DNA of 64,000 nucleotides. Source: Rhizobacter sp. Root1221. Lineage in GTDB: Bacteria; Pseudomonadota; Gammaproteobacteria; Burkholderiales; Burkholderiaceae_C. The stretch is taken from assembly GCF_001425785.1 (NCBI RefSeq), contig NZ_LMDI01000015.1:1421-65420 (forward strand), in the 5' to 3' direction. Below, piece after piece: positions 1 through 8,452 of this stretch. The position numbers were made by a program, and so were the translations under genes. Within the stretch, counting starts at the first letter, position 1, and each line of letters opens with the position of its first letter. Under the pieces are notes generated by a model. It worked only from the letters and a program-made list of their open reading frames with translations. It was not told where the DNA came from and made no database searches.

Positions 1-1962
1 ACGGCGAACGGTGCACCCGTGACCGGGTTGTTCACCGAGACGGTGTAGGTGAGGGTGTTGCCTTCGGCGATGGTCGTGGCCGACGGGGTCACCGTGACGA
101 CGGTCTGGTCGGTGTTGTCGGTGACGGTGGTCGTGGCGGTGCCCGACGTGTCCAGCGATTCGAAGTTGCCACCAGTGCGGCCGGTGACCGTCACGTTCAG
201 GGTGTCAGTGCCCTGCACATCGGCATCGTCGGCACGGACCGCGAACGGCGTGGTGGCGCCCGTGGTCTGGCCCACGGGGATGGTGATGGTCTGGCCGTTG
301 CTCAGCGTGAGCACGACGGGAGAACCCTGCACCGCGTTGCTGAGCGTGGCGGTGTAGGTGATGGACCCGCCTTCGGTGACCGAGGCGGCCGAGGCATCGA
401 GCACCAGCGTGGTGGGGTCGCTGTTGTCGGTGACGGTGGTGGTGGCGGTCGAGGCCGTGTCCACGGCCTCGAAGTTGCCACCGGTGGTGCCGGTGATCGA
501 CACGACGGTGTCGACCGGCCCTTGCACCTGGACGTCGTCCGGACGCACGGCCACCGCGGCGCTGGAGGCCGAGCTTGCCCCCACCGGGATGGAAACCGTC
601 TGGCCGTTGGACAGCGTGACCAGCAGCGGCGAACCCGTGACCGGGCCATTGACCGCCACCGTGTACGAGATCGAACCGCCTTCGGCCACCGTGGCGGCCG
701 ACGGGGTGACGGTGACGACGGCCACGTCGGCGTCGTCGGTCACGGTGGTGGTGGCCGTGGCGGTGGTGTTGACCGCCTCGAAGTTGCCGCCGGTGCTGCC
801 GGTGATGGACACGACCGTGTCGGCGGCGCCTTGGGCGTAGGCATCGTCGGCGCGCACGGCGGTGGCCGGCCCGGTGGCCGAGCTCTGGCCCACGGGAATG
901 GTGAGCGTCTGGCCGTTGGACAGCGTGACGACAAACGGGCTGCCGGTGACCGGGCCGTTGACCGCCACCGTGTAGACGATGGAGCCGCCTTCGGCGACCG
1001 ATGCGGTGGACGCGCTGAGCGACACCGTGGCGGTGGAGCCGTTGTCGGTCACCGTGGTGCTGACACTGGTGAACGAGGTGCCGACCGATTCGAAGTTGCC
1101 ACCGGTGGCCGCGGCCACGCCCACGACCAGCGGCTGGTCGCCCTGCACGTACGGATCGTCGCCGCGCACCGCGAACGGGGCGCTGCTGCCGGTGCTCTGG
1201 CCCACGGGGATGGTGATGGTCTGGCCGTTGGACAGCGTGAGCACCACCGGCGAGCCGGCGACGGGGTTGGACAACGTGGCGGTGTAGACCACGCTGCCGC
1301 CCTCGGTGACCGACGCGGACGAGGCCGACAGGGCCACCGTGGTGGCGCTGGCGTTGTCGGCAACGGTGGTGGTGGCTGCCGGGCCGGTGGCCACGGATTC
1401 GTAGCTGCCGCCGGACATGCCCGCCACGCCGACGCTCAGCGTCTGCGTGCCTTGCGCATAGGCGTCGTCGCCACGCACGGGGAGCGGCGAACCGGTGGCC
1501 GCGCTGTCGCCCACCGGGATGGTGATGGTCTGGCCGTTGGACAGCGTGACAACCAGCGGCGAGCCCGTGACCGGGTTGTTGACCGACACGGTGTACGTGA
1601 CGGCACCGCCTTCGGCGGCCGTGGCCGTGGAGGCCGTGACACTGACCGTGGTGGCGGTGTTGTTGTCGGTGACGGTGGTGACCACCGGCGTGCCGGGTGA
1701 CACCGCCGGAAATTCGCTGCCGGTGGTGCCGGCCACGCCCACGCTGACGGGCTGGCTGCCCTGGGCGTAGACGTCGTCGCCGCGCACGGTCACGGGGGCA
1801 GACGTGCCGGTGGTCTGGCCCACCGGGATGGTGATGGTGGCGCCGTTGGTGAGCGTGAGCACGAGCGGCGTGCCGGTGACGGGCTGGGTCACGGTGGCGG
1901 TGTACACCACGGTGCCGCCTTCGGTGACGGTGGGCGCCGAGGCGGTGAGGCCGACGGTGGGG
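1..1962 (-). repeat. Tandem 309-nt repeats encoding Ig-like adhesin domains
   Basis: The EGG codons of successive units start at 1915, 1606, 1297, 985, 676, 367 and 58 on the plus strand. The spacing is 309 nt each time, except one 312-nt step. Seven units are visible, the last one cut by the window edge. The units are similar but not identical (for example VTEGGSVVYTATLSNPV against VAEGGSIVYTVAVNGPV), so the array is diverged and not freshly amplified. Each unit is one extracellular Ig-like domain. Confidence 0.92.
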
Positions 1963-2429
1963 GTGGCCGGGGCGGGTTCGGCCGCCGTGTCTGCCGTGTC
2001 CGCCGTGGCGGGCGCGGTGGTGATGGGTTCGACGTTGGCGGCGGGCGCGCCGTCGTTGGCCTGGGCGAACGAGGCCGGGGAGGCGGACTCGCTGATGCGG
2101 CCCACACGAAGGCCTTCCTGCAGCCCGCCTTCACCGCCACCACCGAGGCCGGCCGCCGGGGCGGTTTCGTCGGTGGGGTTGTCGACTTCGGCAATGACAC
2201 GGTCGATGTCGGTGGTGTCGAGCGGCGTGGGCTTGGCCGCCACGGTGGCGGGTTGTTCATCGGGCGCGAGTTGCACGATGCCGTCCTGCGTGGTGAGGAT
2301 CGTGTCGCCCTTGTGCACCTGGTCACCGAGTTGCAGCACCCGCACCTTGCCGTCCGCTGAGCGGACCATGGCCGAGCCTCCCCAGAGTGCGGTCACGGTG
2401 CCGTTGAGGGTTTGAATCAGGGTGGGCAT
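1..2429 (-). CDS. LapA-type giant surface adhesin, N-terminal part (runs off the window)
   Basis: The minus-strand frame opens with ATG at 2429 (GAGGA upstream) and stays open to the window edge, giving 809 codons. Residues 1-60 match the retention module of LapA-type RTX adhesins (ALWGGSAMVRS, VLQLGDQVHKGDTI). That fold jams in the outer-membrane pore so the adhesin stays on the surface. A Pro/Ala/Asp-rich linker follows and carries PAAG at residues 91-94. From about residue 157 there are tandem Ig-like repeats of 103 residues with the core TEGGxxxYTxxxxxPVTGxP and TLSNGQTITIPVG. The C-terminus, expected to hold ligand-binding and RTX secretion modules, lies outside the window. The exporter genes directly upstream (2743-6449) support a type I secreted adhesin. 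The family is secure; the ligand is unknown. Confidence 0.9.
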   Translation of the reverse strand, partial: MPTLIQTLNGTVTALWGGSAMVRSADGKVRVLQLGDQVHKGDTILTTQDGIVQLAPDEQPATVAAKPTPLDTTDIDRVIAEVDNPTDETAPAAGLGGGGEGGLQEGLRVGRISESASPASFAQANDGAPAANVEPITTAPATADTADTAAEPAPATPTVGLTASAPTVTEGGTVVYTATVTQPVTGTPLVLTLTNGATITIPVGQTTGTSAPVTVRGDDVYAQGSQPVSVGVAGTTGSEFPAVSPGTPVVTTVTDNNTATTVSVTASTATAAEGGAVTYTVSVNNPVTGSPLVVTLSNGQTITIPVGDSAATGSPLPVRGDDAYAQGTQTLSVGVAGMSGGSYESVATGPAATTTVADNASATTVALSASSASVTEGGSVVYTATLSNPVAGSPVVLTLSNGQTITIPVGQSTGSSAPFAVRGDDPYVQGDQPLVVGVAAATGGNFESVGTSFTSVSTTVTDNGSTATVSLSASTASVAEGGSIVYTVAVNGPVTGSPFVVTLSNGQTLTIPVGQSSATGPATAVRADDAYAQGAADTVVSITGSTGGNFEAVNTTATATTTVTDDADVAVVTVTPSAATVAEGGSISYTVAVNGPVTGSPLLVTLSNGQTVSIPVGASSASSAAVAVRPDDVQVQGPVDTVVSITGTTGGNFEAVDTASTATTTVTDNSDPTTLVLDASAASVTEGGSITYTATLSNAVQGSPVVLTLSNGQTITIPVGQTTGATTPFAVRADDADVQGTDTLNVTVTGRTGGNFESLDTSGTATTTVTDNTDQTVVTVTPSATTIAEGNTLTYTVSVNNPVTGAPFA
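2148..2159 (-). other. Candidate LapG protease cleavage motif (PAAG) in the adhesin
   Basis: Codons CCG GCG GCC GGC encode P91-A-A-G94, directly after the retention module and before a Gly-rich stretch. LapG-family periplasmic cysteine proteases cut LapA-like adhesins at a [T/A/P]AAG motif about 90-110 residues from the N-terminus, which releases the adhesin when c-di-GMP is low. Position and motif fit. The protease (LapG) and its receptor (LapD) are not in this window. Confidence 0.7.
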
Positions 2430-2742
2430 GGGCGATCCTCAGCTAGTGCTGCGCAGAATGGCGTCGAGAATACCGGAGGTGGCTGCGCCTTATGTGGTGG
2501 AAGAGGGTGCTTTTCCGTGAACAGATTCACTGGAAGGCCGCTGCCTGGTGTGCATAGGCGGCGGCGAGGCAAGGGTTTTTCCGGCAGGCGTGGCCATTCA
2601 GATCGGTATATCGGCAGGGTTTCCGGGAACTTGAGAAGTTTTTTCGGAATACTGCCGCGATGCCAATGTCACTCAGGCTGCGGGGTATTCGTGACGGGAA
2701 TCACGCCGGGGCGGTGTTGCGCCCGCCCGGAGATTCGTCGGG
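2430..2742 (-). promoter_or_regulatory. Spacer between the adhesin and its secretion adaptor gene
   Basis: This 313-bp stretch separates the adaptor stop (2743) from the adhesin ATG (2429), with both genes on the minus strand. It is less GC-rich than its surroundings and has no convincing gene. An adhesin ribosome binding site (GAGGA, about 8 nt before ATG) is visible. A promoter for the adhesin is expected here because of the length, but I could not pick one -35/-10 pair with confidence. Confidence 0.4.
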
Positions 2743-4224
2743 TCAGCGTTCGCGCAGTGCGTAGGCCTTGGCCTTGAGCACCGGCTTGAGCAGGTACGAC
2801 AGCACGGTCTTCTGGCCGGTGAGGATGTTCACCTCCGCCGTCATGCCCGGGATGATGGGCATCTTTTCACTGAAGTTGGTCCGCGTGGTGCGCACCCGCA
2901 CGAGGTAGAACGCGTTGCCCCGTTCGTCCACCACGGTGTCGGGGCTGATGTTCTCCACCTTGGCGTCGAGGCCGCCGTAGATCGAGAAGTCGTAGGCGGT
3001 GAACTTCACCAGCGCCTCCTGTTCGGGCCGGATGAACGCGATGTCCTTCGGCGCGATGCGCGCTTCCAGCACCATTTCGTCGTCGAGCGGCACGATCTCC
3101 ACGATGTCCTTGCCCGGGGTGACCACCCCCCCCACGGTGTTGGCCAGCAGCCGCTGGACCCGGCCGCGCACGGGTGAACGCACCTGTGATTTGTCGACCT
3201 TGTCGGTCAGCGCCACGGCGCCCTCGTTGAGCGCGTTGAGCTTGCCGAGCACCTCAGCCAGGTCCTTGCGGGCGTCGTTGCGGAACTGGATCTCGGTTTC
3301 CTGGGCCTTGCGCTGCGCTTCGCCGATGGCCGCCTGCACCCGCGCGATCTGCGCCGAGGCCTGCTCGGATTCCCCGCGCGACCGCGAGATGTCGCGCTCG
3401 AGCCGCAGGATTTCCACCTCGGAGACCGCGCCGCTCGCGAGCAGCGGGCGGGTCTTCGACAACTCCTGCTGGCCCAGATCGAGTGCCCGCTCTGCCGACA
3501 CCTTGCGAGAGCGCATCTCGGCGAGTTCCTGCTGGCGTTGCTGCAGTTGCTGCCCGTTGATGGACAGCAGCGTGGCCAGCTCGGACCGCTTGGCTTCATA
3601 CAACTGCAGCTCGCCCAGCAGGATGCGTTGCTCTTCCGGGTCGTTGGTGGCGGTGGCCGGCGGCTGGAACGGCGAATTCTCGGCAAGCGCCCGCAGGCGG
3701 GCCTGGCGGGCACGCAAGGCAAACCCCTGGGCGTTGGATTCCCGCACCCCGGACGTGGCCCGGGTCTCGTCGATCTTCAGCAGCAGTTGTTTTGCCTCCA
3801 CCACCTGGCCTTCATGCACCAGGATCTCGGACACGACACCGCCGTCGAGCGCCTGCAGCACCTGCAGCTGGCGCGAGGGCACCACCTTGCCGTCGCCCCG
3901 GGTCACCTCGTCCACCTTGGCCAGGCCGGCCCACAGCAGCAGCAGCGCGAGGATCACGACGGCGGAGCGCACGATGGCCTGCGCGCGGTGGGTTTCCTGG
4001 CGGGACATCAGCCCGTCGGCCTCGGCCTCGAAGTTGCGGAAACCGGCCTGCTGCGCCGCGCCGGCGGTGGTGGCCGTGGCGCCGAAGACGCGGCGGGTGA
4101 GGGGCTCGATCAGCACGCGGATCCGTTCGAGCACGGCCAGGATGACCAGCCCGGCGCGGATCAGCACATTGTGGGTGCGGCCTGCCGGCCCGCCGGCGGG
4201 GACGAGTCTCGGGGTGTCGCTCAT
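2743..4224 (-). CDS. HlyD-family type I secretion periplasmic adaptor (LapC-like)
   Basis: 493 residues. It has a cytoplasmic N-terminus of about 84 residues, one membrane segment at about 85-103 (VILALLLLWAGLA), then a barrel-sandwich/lipoyl half (VVPSRQLQVLQALDGGVVSEILVHEGQ). A long coiled coil of Glu/Gln/Arg-rich heptads follows, then the second half-motif (VRSPVRGRVQRLLANTVGGVV) and a beta-barrel end. This is the standard membrane-fusion protein that links an inner-membrane ABC exporter to a TolC-type outer-membrane channel. Its start overlaps the exporter stop by 4 bp (ATGA), so the two are translationally coupled. The substrate is very probably the adhesin immediately downstream. Confidence 0.95.
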   Translation of the reverse strand: MSDTPRLVPAGGPAGRTHNVLIRAGLVILAVLERIRVLIEPLTRRVFGATATTAGAAQQAGFRNFEAEADGLMSRQETHRAQAIVRSAVVILALLLLWAGLAKVDEVTRGDGKVVPSRQLQVLQALDGGVVSEILVHEGQVVEAKQLLLKIDETRATSGVRESNAQGFALRARQARLRALAENSPFQPPATATNDPEEQRILLGELQLYEAKRSELATLLSINGQQLQQRQQELAEMRSRKVSAERALDLGQQELSKTRPLLASGAVSEVEILRLERDISRSRGESEQASAQIARVQAAIGEAQRKAQETEIQFRNDARKDLAEVLGKLNALNEGAVALTDKVDKSQVRSPVRGRVQRLLANTVGGVVTPGKDIVEIVPLDDEMVLEARIAPKDIAFIRPEQEALVKFTAYDFSIYGGLDAKVENISPDTVVDERGNAFYLVRVRTTRTNFSEKMPIIPGMTAEVNILTGQKTVLSYLLKPVLKAKAYALRER

Positions 4225-6449
4225 GCTGCGCGCGCGATGCGCCCCGTGGACAGTGCTTCCATGATGCGGTCGCGCGGGCCGTCGGCCACGATCTTGCCGC
4301 CGTCGATGACGATCACGCGGGTGACCATGGCCAGCAGCGAGGTGCGGTGGGTCACGAGCACGACGGTCTTGTTCTCGGCGAACTTGGTGATGTTCTGGGT
4401 GATCTGGGCTTCGGTGGAGAAGTCCATCGCACTCGTGGGTTCGTCGAGCAGCAGGATGGGCGCGTTGTGCAACACCGCGCGGGCGAGGCCGATGCCCTGG
4501 CGTTGCCCGCCCGACAGTGATTCGCCGCGTTCGCCCACCGGCATGTCGAAGCCGCGGGGGTGGCGGTGGATGAAGCTGGTCATGCCGGCCAGTTCAGCCG
4601 AGGCCACGATGGCGCTGTCGTCGGCGTACGGCAGGCCGAACGTGATGTTGTCGCGCAGCGTGCCGTAGAAGAGGGTCACGTCCTGCGAGACGTAGCCGAG
4701 GTTGCGGCGCACGTCGGCCGGGTCGAGCTGGCGCACGTCGATGCCGTCGATCAGCACGGCGCCGTCGGTGGGCTGGTACAACCCCATGATGAGCCGTTCG
4801 ATGGTGCTCTTGCCCGACCCCACGCGGCCGATCAGGGCCACGCGTTCACCGGCGGCGATCTTGAAGGTGAGCCCGTCGAGGGCCACGTCCTGGCGGCCGG
4901 GGTACGAGAACTTGACGTTGCGGAACTCGATCTCGCCGCGCAGTTGCGGGCGCTGGATGAAGTTCTCGCCGGGCGGGCGTTCCACCGGGCGTTCCATGAT
5001 CTTGTTCAGCGAGTCCAGGGCGGTGCGGGCGCCCTGGTACTGCATCAGCAGGCCCACGATCTGCCCGGCGGGGCCGAGCGCGCGGCCAGCCAGCATGGAC
5101 GAGGCGATGAGGGCGCCCATGGTGAGGTCGCGCAGGCCGATCAGGTGCACGCCGATGATCACGATGGCCACCGTGACGGCCTGCGTGAGCCAGCCGGTGC
5201 CGTAGCTGGCCGATGACGACAGCGCCCGCATCTTGACGTTGGTCTGCGACAGGAACACGTTGGCCCGTTCCCAGCGGCCCTGGATCACGCCCTCGGCGCC
5301 CAGCGACTTGATGGTCTCGATGCCGGTGAGGCTTTCGATCAGCGTGGCGTTGCGCTGGGCGGACGCCTGGTAGGTGGTCTGCGACAGCTCGTGCAGCCGG
5401 TGCTGCAGCACGTAGCCCATCACGAGGATGACGGAAAACGCCACGAGGACCGGCAGCGCGAGCCAAGGCGAGATCCACGCGAGCACGATCACGAACAGCA
5501 GCGCGAACGGCAGGTCGATCAGGGCGGTGACGGTGCTGGACGCAATGAAGTCGCGCACCTGCTCGAAGCCGCGCAGGTTGGACGCGAACGACCCCACCGA
5601 CTCGGGTCGGTTCTCGAGCCGCATGCCGAGCACGCGCTCCATCAGCCGCGCCGACAGCTGCACGTCGATGCGGGCGCTGGCCTCGTCGACGAAGTGGCTG
5701 CGCAGCAGTCGCATGAACAGGTCGCCGCACATGATCAGCACGACACCGACCGACAGCGTCCACAGCGTCTCGATGGCGTTGTTGGGCACCACGCGGTCGT
5801 AGACGTTCATGGTGAACATCGGGAACGCCAGCGCGAAGAAGTTGACCAGCAGCGCGGCCCACAGCACGTCGCGGTAGACGAAGCGCTGTTCGAGGATGGC
5901 ACCCCAGAACCAGTGGCGGTTGCGCACTGAACGCACTTCTGGCGTGCGGGCGTCGAAGCGGAAATGCGGCCGCACGAACAGCACCACGCCGGTGAACCGG
6001 GCGGCGAGGTCGTCGTGCGTGAGGCGCACCGACCCCTGGCCGGTTTCGGGCAGCAGCACGCGGGCTTCCGTGCCGTCGGCGTTCCAGCCGAGCAGCACGC
6101 AGGCCTTGTTGTCCTTCAGCACGAGGATGGCGGGCAGGGCGGCCCGGTCGATGGCGGCGAGCGCCAGGCGCTGCAGCTTGGCCGACATGCCGGCGCGTGC
6201 CGCGGCCCGTTCGGCCAGTTCGAGCGACAGGCGGCCCCTGCCGCTGACGCCAAGTGGCAGCCCGGCCGACAGCGAGGCGCGCGACGCAGCCTGGCCATGA
6301 AGGCGGCACAGCTCGACCAGGCAATCGAGCAGGGGGTCGGGGTGGATGAGGTCTTCGCGCAGCCGCTGGGTGGCGGCGTCGGCCGTCACTGGCGGCGCGG
6401 AGGTGCCAGGGGCTGCGGGAGGGGGTGTCGAGGGGCCTGGTTCAGACAT
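4221..6449 (-). CDS. Type I secretion system permease/ATPase (LapB-like ABC exporter)
   Basis: 742 residues. Residues about 30-160 are a C39-like domain typical of LapB-type exporters; it binds rather than cleaves substrate. An ABC transmembrane domain with about six helices follows (about 190-470), then the ATPase domain: Walker A GRVGSGKST at 541-549, signature LSGGQRQ near 645, Walker B ILLLDEPTSAMD, and the H-loop THRTSL. It powers export of the adjacent adhesin through the adaptor at 2743-4224. No outer-membrane TolC/LapE partner is encoded in the window, so that channel must be elsewhere. Confidence 0.95.
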   Translation of the reverse strand: MSEPGPSTPPPAAPGTSAPPVTADAATQRLREDLIHPDPLLDCLVELCRLHGQAASRASLSAGLPLGVSGRGRLSLELAERAAARAGMSAKLQRLALAAIDRAALPAILVLKDNKACVLLGWNADGTEARVLLPETGQGSVRLTHDDLAARFTGVVLFVRPHFRFDARTPEVRSVRNRHWFWGAILEQRFVYRDVLWAALLVNFFALAFPMFTMNVYDRVVPNNAIETLWTLSVGVVLIMCGDLFMRLLRSHFVDEASARIDVQLSARLMERVLGMRLENRPESVGSFASNLRGFEQVRDFIASSTVTALIDLPFALLFVIVLAWISPWLALPVLVAFSVILVMGYVLQHRLHELSQTTYQASAQRNATLIESLTGIETIKSLGAEGVIQGRWERANVFLSQTNVKMRALSSSASYGTGWLTQAVTVAIVIIGVHLIGLRDLTMGALIASSMLAGRALGPAGQIVGLLMQYQGARTALDSLNKIMERPVERPPGENFIQRPQLRGEIEFRNVKFSYPGRQDVALDGLTFKIAAGERVALIGRVGSGKSTIERLIMGLYQPTDGAVLIDGIDVRQLDPADVRRNLGYVSQDVTLFYGTLRDNITFGLPYADDSAIVASAELAGMTSFIHRHPRGFDMPVGERGESLSGGQRQGIGLARAVLHNAPILLLDEPTSAMDFSTEAQITQNITKFAENKTVVLVTHRTSLLAMVTRVIVIDGGKIVADGPRDRIMEALSTGRIARAA

Positions 6450-6465
6450 CGTTGGAGACTAATGC

Positions 6466-7011
6466 TCACCGGATATCGGCACAAAGCAATTCGTATTGAC
6501 CCCGGCGCCGGTCCGCGAAATAGTGCTTGAGCGTTTCGCGCACGGTGCGGAAGGCCAGTTCGTCCCACGGCACGTCGGCTTCCGAGAACAGGCGGGTCTC
6601 GATGGTCTCGGGGCCGGGGGCGAAGTCGGTGTCGAGCAGGCGGGCCCGATAGAAGAAATGCACCTGGCTCACGTGCACCACGTTCAGCAGCGAATACAGG
6701 CCTTGCAGCTCCACGCGGGCACCGGCTTCCTCGGTGGTTTCCCGCACGGCACCTTCTTCGGTGGTTTCGCTCAGTTCCATGAAACCGGCCGGCAGCGTCC
6801 ACAGGCCGTAGCGCGGTTCGATGTTGCGCCGGCACAGCAGCACCTGGTCGTTCCACACGGGCAGGGTGCCCACCACGTTGAGCGGGTTTTCGTAGTGGAC
6901 GGTGCCGCACGCGGTGCAGGTGGCGCGTTCGAGGGAGTCGTCCGCGGGCACGCTGTACACCGTGGGCGACCCACAGGCCTTGCAATGCTTGATGCTGCGC
7001 AGTTGGAACAT
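6466..7011 (-). CDS. Nudix hydrolase with N-terminal zinc ribbon
   Basis: From the ATG at 7011 the protein has 181 residues. It starts with a zinc ribbon (CKACG and CTACG) and then a full Nudix box, GFMELSETTEEGAVRE plus TTEEAG (GX5EX7REXXEEXG). Such proteins hydrolyse nucleoside-diphosphate-linked substrates; the zinc-ribbon form resembles NudC-like or ADP-ribose/NAD-type enzymes, but the substrate cannot be told. A TTG eight codons upstream (7035) is a possible alternative start. I prefer the ATG because the ribbon follows directly. It ends 16 bp before the exporter gene on the same strand and could be co-transcribed with it. Confidence 0.85.
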   Translation of the reverse strand: MFQLRSIKHCKACGSPTVYSVPADDSLERATCTACGTVHYENPLNVVGTLPVWNDQVLLCRRNIEPRYGLWTLPAGFMELSETTEEGAVRETTEEAGARVELQGLYSLLNVVHVSQVHFFYRARLLDTDFAPGPETIETRLFSEADVPWDELAFRTVRETLKHYFADRRRGQYELLCADIR

Positions 7012-7091
7012 GGCGGGCAGTGTAGCGCTGCGCAAGCCGCGCTTTCGCGTGGCATCATCGCCGACATTCCTGACGTCACGAGGTCCCTCCG

Positions 7092-7799
7092 ATGAGCCAT
7101 GTGCTGACCCCGCCTCCTGTTGCCACCGTCCCGGTCGCGGGCAGCGATCCCCAAGCCACGTTTCCGGTGCGCCGCATCTACTGTGTGGGCCGCAACTACG
7201 TGGACCACCAGATCGAGATGGGCGGTTCGGGCCGCGAGGAGCCGTTCTTTTTCCTGAAGCCGGCAGATGCCGTGCTGCCCGTGCGCGACGGCGAAACCGG
7301 CCAGATGCACTACCCCGGCCTCACGAAGGACCTGCACCACGAGGTGGAACTGGTGGTGGCCATCGGGCGCGGCGGCCGCGACATCCCCGTCGATCAGGCC
7401 CTCGGCCACGTGTGGGGCTATGCCGTGGGCCTCGACATGACGCGCCGCGACCTGCAGGGCGAGGCCAAGAAACTGGGCCGCCCCTGGTGCACCGGCAAGG
7501 GGTTCGACGAATCCGCCCCCATCAGTCCCATCCGTCCGGCCGCGGCGTGTTACATCAACGCCGCCACCACCATCGCGCTCGACGTGAACGGTGCCAAGCG
7601 CCAGCACAGCGTGATCGGCAAGCTGATCTGGAGCGTCCCCGAGATCATCTCTAAAGTGTCGCAAGCGTGGGACCTGGCCCCGGGCGACCTGATCTTCACC
7701 GGCACGCCCGAAGGGGTGGCGAAGGTGGTGGTGGGTGACACCCTCGCGGCCCGCATCGACGGCGTCGGTGCGCTGCGCGTGCAGCTCGTCGAACGCTGA
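7092..7799 (+). CDS. Fumarylacetoacetate hydrolase family protein (probable fumarylpyruvate hydrolase)
   Basis: 235 residues with FAH-family hallmarks: RIYCVGRNYVDH near the N-terminus, HHEVELVVAIG (metal-binding Glu residues), GYAVGLDMTRRD, KGFDESAPISP and LIFTGTPEGV. The family cleaves C-C bonds of acylpyruvates using Mg/Mn. The isomerase 11 bp downstream (maiA) makes fumarylpyruvate hydrolase the best guess, i.e. the last steps of gentisate breakdown. Fumarylacetoacetase of tyrosine catabolism is usually much longer. No gentisate dioxygenase is nearby. GAGG before ATG supports the start. Confidence 0.88.
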   Translation: MSHVLTPPPVATVPVAGSDPQATFPVRRIYCVGRNYVDHQIEMGGSGREEPFFFLKPADAVLPVRDGETGQMHYPGLTKDLHHEVELVVAIGRGGRDIPVDQALGHVWGYAVGLDMTRRDLQGEAKKLGRPWCTGKGFDESAPISPIRPAAACYINAATTIALDVNGAKRQHSVIGKLIWSVPEIISKVSQAWDLAPGDLIFTGTPEGVAKVVVGDTLAARIDGVGALRVQLVER

Positions 7800-7810
7800 G
7801 AAGGACGGCC

Positions 7811-8452
7811 TTGCAGCTGTTCAACTACTTCCGGTCTTCGGCATCGTTCCGGGTGCGCATCGCACTCGCGCTGAAGGGGCTCGCGTACGACTACGTCCCC
7901 GTCCACCTGCTGAAGAACGAACAGCTCAAGCCGCCGTTCAGCGAGCTGACCCCCACGCACCTGGTGCCGCTGATGAAGGACGGCGAGCACACGCTCGTGC
8001 AGTCCATCGCCATCGTCGAGTACCTCGAGGAAACACACCCCACGCCGCCGCTGCTGCCGGCCGATGCCCTCGGCCGGGCCCGCGTGCGGGGGCTCGCCTT
8101 CGACGTGGCCTGTGAAATCCACCCGCTCAACAACCTGCGCGTGCTGCGCTACCTGACCCGCGAACTCGGTGCCGACGAGGCGGCCAAGGAAGCGTGGTAC
8201 CGGCATTGGGTGGAAGAAGGCCTCGCGGCCATCGAGGCCCAGCTCGCCGGCAGCCCGGCCACCGGCCGGTGCTGCCACGGCGACACCCCCACGCTGGCCG
8301 ACATCGTGCTCGTGCCGCAGATCTTCAACGCCCGGCGCATGTCGTGCCGGCTCGACCACGTGCCCACGGTGCTGCGCATCGTCGACCACTGCATGACCCT
8401 TGACGCCTTCGTGAACGCCCAGCCTTCGGCCTGCCCGGACGCGGCCGCATGA
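7811..8452 (+). CDS. maiA: Maleylpyruvate/maleylacetoacetate isomerase (zeta-class GST)
   Basis: 213 residues starting at TTG 7811; AAGGACGG just upstream decides the start. The N-terminal thioredoxin-like domain has the zeta-GST motif SSASFRVRIAL (usually SSxxxRVRIAL) and QSIAIVEYLEE, followed by the helical GST domain with DTPTLADIVLVPQ. The enzyme performs glutathione-dependent cis-trans isomerisation of maleylpyruvate or maleylacetoacetate. It lies 11 bp after the FAH hydrolase and overlaps pgeF by 4 bp, so all three are probably one transcript. The end is odd: the C-terminal tail is short and rich in Ala/Pro. Confidence 0.9.
   Translation: MQLFNYFRSSASFRVRIALALKGLAYDYVPVHLLKNEQLKPPFSELTPTHLVPLMKDGEHTLVQSIAIVEYLEETHPTPPLLPADALGRARVRGLAFDVACEIHPLNNLRVLRYLTRELGADEAAKEAWYRHWVEEGLAAIEAQLAGSPATGRCCHGDTPTLADIVLVPQIFNARRMSCRLDHVPTVLRIVDHCMTLDAFVNAQPSACPDAAA

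Noticed and set aside
522-1700. Plus-strand open frames through the adhesin repeats
   Set aside because: They are Gly/Asp/His/Arg-rich shadows of the repeats; only the minus frame has a retention module, a ribosome site and family motifs.
7092-8452. A full gentisate degradation operon
   Set aside because: Only the FAH-family hydrolase and the isomerase are present; no gentisate dioxygenase or salicylate hydroxylase is nearby, so only the last steps can be proposed.
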